64,000 nt of DNA from Spirosoma rhododendri. GTDB lineage: Bacteria; Bacteroidota; Bacteroidia; Cytophagales; Spirosomataceae. Under the pieces are notes generated by a model that did not search any database, had not been told where the DNA came from, and was given only the letters and a program-made list of their open reading frames with translations. This document shows, piece by piece, positions 61,386 to 64,000 of this stretch. Position 1 is the stretch's first letter, and each line of letters opens with the position of its first letter. The translations under genes and the position numbers were made by a program. The stretch spans positions 3,921,001 through 3,985,000 of the forward strand of contig NZ_CP051677.1 in the NCBI RefSeq assembly GCF_012849055.1, given 5' to 3'.

Positions 61386-63764
61386 ATGGTACGCAACTAT
61401 CTCAAAATCGCCTGGCGCAACCTGATCCAGAACAAAGTATTTTCACTCATAAACCTGCTGGGTTTGTCGATTGGTATTGCCAGTTGTCTGCTGATTTTTC
61501 TGTTCATCATGAACGAGTACAGCGTCGACCAGTTTCACCGGAACCGGGCGTCGATTTATCGCGTCATGCGGAACATTGACGAAGAAGGCAAGTCGATATC
61601 CGTTGCTTATCTGTCGGGGCCGTACGGACCCGCGCTGCTGAACGATTTCAAGGGGCAGATCAGCCGGGCCGTGCGCGTGCGCCAGACAAACGCGCTGGTG
61701 ACGAGTCAGAATAAGTCGTTCTACGAACGAAAGGCCATCGATGCCGACCCTGATTTTTTTCAGCTATTCTCGTTTCCGCTGCTCAGGGGCGATGCCGCAA
61801 CGGCGCTTACCAATCCGGGGAGTGTGGTGCTGACGGAGTCGACGGCGCGTAAATACTTCGGTAGTATCGATAAAGCCTTCGGTCAACTTGTTAAACTCGA
61901 TAAGAACCTGCCGCTGAAAGTAACGGGCATCGCGCAGGACGTACCGACCAGCTCGCACCTGAGCTTCGATCTGGTGGTGCCACTGGCCAACTACAAGGCC
62001 GACCCGTACATGACGCAGTGGATCAACAATGCCGTGTTCACCTATGTGCAGCTGGCTCCGTCAGCTAGTCTGGCGCAGGTCGAACGCAGCCTGCCGGGCT
62101 TCATGCAGAAGTACATGGGACCCGTTATGAAGCAGTTCGGTTTCCGCTTCTCGCTGTCGCTGACCCCGCTGGACGACATTTACTTTGAACAGGGCGCGTT
62201 TGATAACCTGAAACACGGCGATAAAAAAGTCGTGTATCTCTTCCTGTCGATTGCCGCACTCATTCTGCTGGTAGCCTGCATCAATTTCATGAACCTGTCG
62301 ACGGTTCGGGCGATGGAGCGGTCGCGCGAGATTGGCGTCCGTAAGGTGTTGGGCGCCGTCAAACAGCATCTGGTGTGGCAGTTTATCGGCGAATCGGTGC
62401 TGCTGACTACGCTTTCCTGCGGCCTGGCCGTCGGACTGGTGGCGTTGGCGCTACCGGCCTATGTCCAATTGCTGGGGCAACCGATTCAACTGACGGCCTA
62501 CGCGTTGCCGATCACCCTGTTTCTGATTGGTATCATCGTCGTAACCGGTTTCCTGGCGGGTAGCTACCCGGCATTTGTGCTGGCCGCTTTTTCGCCCATA
62601 CAGGCACTGAAAGGAAAGCTTCGCCTGGGCCGGGGCAGCACGTCGTTCCGGCAGGTGCTGGTCGTGATTCAGTTCAGCATTTCGATCGTGCTGATGCTGG
62701 GTATGGCCATCGTAACGCGGCAACTGCACTACCTCAAACACAAGGAACTGGGCTACAACAGCGCCCAGACGATGGTCATTCCCATCGAGAACGAAGACAT
62801 CTACAACTTTCTTACCCAGCGCAAAGGCGACCTGTTGGGCCAGAGCCAGGTGTCGAACGTGTCGCTGATGTCGGGCGAGCCGGGCGGGTATTTCGACGCG
62901 CAGATGTTCGACGTAGAGGGGCATGACGAGCGGTGGCGGGGCCGTACCGAGTTCGTCGATTTCGACTACGTAAAAACGCTGAACCTGAAGATTATCGCCG
63001 GGCGGGATTTGTCGCCGGCATTCGCCACCGACAGCACACAAGCACTTCTGTTAAATCGCACGGCAGCGGCTAAACTGGGCTGGACACCGCAACAAGCCAT
63101 CGGCAAATGGCTGAAGAACACCCTGCGCGACAGCACACGTCAGACCGTTATTGGCGTGGTTGAGGATTTCAACTTCCTGTCGCTCCGCGAGCATATCGAG
63201 CCGCTGGTTATTGAGCCTAGCGACGATCAGCGGGTAGGGCTGGTTCGGCTGAAACCCGGCGACGTACAGGCGGGCGTAGAAGCGGTCACCGCCCTGTACG
63301 CCAAAACGAAGCCTGCCTATCCGTTTGACTATCGGTTTCTGGATGAGCAGTTCGATCAGACGTACCAGGCCGATCTGCGTCAACAAACCATTCTGGGCGT
63401 CTTTGCCGGGCTGGCGATCTTCATCGCCTGTCTGGGGCTGTTCGGTCTGGCGTCGTTTCTGGCCCGGCAGCGCACCAAAGAAATCGGCGTTCGGAAAGTG
63501 CTGGGTGCATCGGTCGTGAGCGTGGTAGCATTGCTCTCGAAAGACTTCCTGAAACTGGTGCTCGTGGCTATCGTTGTTGCCAGCCCACTGGCGTACTACG
63601 GCATGAATCGGTGGCTCCAGAGCTTTGCCTACCGGGTCGAGGTGTCGTGGTGGATCTTCGCACTGGCGGGACTGGTGGCGGTACTCATTGCGCTGCTAAC
63701 CATCAGCGTACAAAGTATCCGGGCTGCGCTGGCCAACCCCGTCAAATCGCTCCGGTCGGAGTAG
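61386..63764 (+). CDS. FtsX/MacB-type ABC transporter permease
   Basis: I start at ATG 61386 (MVRNYLKIAWRNLIQNKVFS), because the earlier frame runs through a promoter-like region. The 792-aa protein has a first membrane helix (about 20-42), a large periplasmic MacB-type domain, and two blocks of FtsX helices (about 285-440 and 680-785). Each block starts with a REIGVRKVLGA- or KEIGVRKVLGA-type motif. It should need a separate ATPase, but none is in the window. Such orphan permeases are common in Bacteroidota and likely export lipids or peptides or act in signalling. Confidence 0.93.
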   Translation: MVRNYLKIAWRNLIQNKVFSLINLLGLSIGIASCLLIFLFIMNEYSVDQFHRNRASIYRVMRNIDEEGKSISVAYLSGPYGPALLNDFKGQISRAVRVRQTNALVTSQNKSFYERKAIDADPDFFQLFSFPLLRGDAATALTNPGSVVLTESTARKYFGSIDKAFGQLVKLDKNLPLKVTGIAQDVPTSSHLSFDLVVPLANYKADPYMTQWINNAVFTYVQLAPSASLAQVERSLPGFMQKYMGPVMKQFGFRFSLSLTPLDDIYFEQGAFDNLKHGDKKVVYLFLSIAALILLVACINFMNLSTVRAMERSREIGVRKVLGAVKQHLVWQFIGESVLLTTLSCGLAVGLVALALPAYVQLLGQPIQLTAYALPITLFLIGIIVVTGFLAGSYPAFVLAAFSPIQALKGKLRLGRGSTSFRQVLVVIQFSISIVLMLGMAIVTRQLHYLKHKELGYNSAQTMVIPIENEDIYNFLTQRKGDLLGQSQVSNVSLMSGEPGGYFDAQMFDVEGHDERWRGRTEFVDFDYVKTLNLKIIAGRDLSPAFATDSTQALLLNRTAAAKLGWTPQQAIGKWLKNTLRDSTRQTVIGVVEDFNFLSLREHIEPLVIEPSDDQRVGLVRLKPGDVQAGVEAVTALYAKTKPAYPFDYRFLDEQFDQTYQADLRQQTILGVFAGLAIFIACLGLFGLASFLARQRTKEIGVRKVLGASVVSVVALLSKDFLKLVLVAIVVASPLAYYGMNRWLQSFAYRVEVSWWIFALAGLVAVLIALLTISVQSIRAALANPVKSLRSE

Positions 63765-63844
63765 TGTTTTTGGTTTCCTGAATGGCCACTGCTGCGTTCA
63801 GACTGCACTGTCAGTAACGGGTAATGGCGAGATAGAATGCCAAC

Positions 63845-63892
63845 AAATAGACCCACCTGTGACAGACGTTACGTTCATAAGTGGGTCTATTT
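63845..63892. terminator. Terminator hairpin after the ABC permease gene
   Basis: AAATAGACCCAC (63845-63856) pairs perfectly with GTGGGTCTATTT (63881-63892), loop 24 nt. The 3' arm ends in three T. No longer T-run. Confidence 0.7.
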
Positions 63893-63969
63893 ATGCATTG
63901 GCTCTAACAAAGCCATTTATCGGGTTGTTGACATTGCTGTTTCTTTCAAGTAACGCATTACTCCGAATT

Positions 63970-64000
63970 ATGAAAACGCTTGTCGTATTTTATTCCACCT
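63970..64000 (+). CDS. Start of a flavodoxin-like protein (partial)
   Basis: From ATG 63970 the window ends after MKTLVVFYST. This is the start of a flavodoxin or NAD(P)H-quinone-oxidoreductase-type fold (hydrophobic strand and phosphate-binding loop), but only ten residues are visible. The rest is outside the window. Confidence 0.5.
   Translation, partial: MKTLVVFYST

Noticed and set aside
1..64000. tRNA or rRNA genes
   Set aside because: No tRNA cloverleaf or rRNA core sequence was recognised, though I could not run a search tool.

Overview
The window looks like chromosomal DNA from a Spirosoma-like Cytophagales bacterium (Bacteroidota). The evidence is two SusC/SusD outer-membrane uptake pairs, a fused murF-alr gene, start sites without Shine-Dalgarno sequences, several matches to the Bacteroidota -7 promoter element TAnnTTTG, many DUF families typical of that phylum, and long palindromic repeats in the intergenic spaces. 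I see no rRNA, tRNA, CRISPR array, transposase or phage gene.

Layout. 1-280: broken start of a PAS sensor kinase (minus), cut by the window edge. 0.4-9.9 kb: a lipoprotein, a LacI-type regulator with a palindrome inside its promoter, and a small polysaccharide-utilisation locus (PUL1: susC, a frameshifted susD, a lyase-like enzyme). 10-24.4 kb: housekeeping and mixed genes: a membrane protein, corA, murF-alr, Uma2, DinB, a coiled-coil protein, a frameshifted cysteine-synthase-family gene, a THUMP-like methyltransferase, SulP, an acyltransferase, DUF1304 and DUF4153. 24.7-32.6 kb: a DUF4159 - MoxR (frameshifted) - DUF58 - BatA-like - DUF4175-like - membrane protein operon of the MoxR/Bat type. 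33.4-41.2 kb: five consecutive TldD/PmbA genes in transcription order E3-D2-E2-D1-E1. 41.5-43.3 kb: an AraC regulator and an SDR enzyme. 43.6-57.0 kb: one long minus-strand run, PUL2 (susC, susD, GH20, GH29) followed by a GntP permease, RidA, a D-threonine-aldolase-family enzyme and an M19 dipeptidase. A DeoR-type regulator is divergent from it. 58.4-64 kb: a small ORF, beta-phosphoglucomutase, a cyclase-family protein, a GNAT, an orphan FtsX/MacB-type ABC permease, and the first codons of a flavodoxin-like gene.

How the genes may work together. PUL2 would take up and trim a glycan carrying N-acetylhexosamine and fucose. The genes behind it look like a D-amino-acid or dipeptide branch. The TldD/TldE array sits directly upstream of the MoxR/Bat operon on the same strand. 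Only its HExxxH (TldD-type) members carry twin-arginine-like leaders, which suggests an exported or envelope-located peptide-processing system.

Two general points affect reading of the window. First, three genes (susD of PUL1, the cysteine-synthase homologue, moxR) are each broken by one missing base in a run of G/C, so either the sequence has homopolymer errors or these are real slippage sites. Second, most gaps over about 80 bp hold long inverted repeats of several dispersed families, and every junction inside the TldD/E array holds one.
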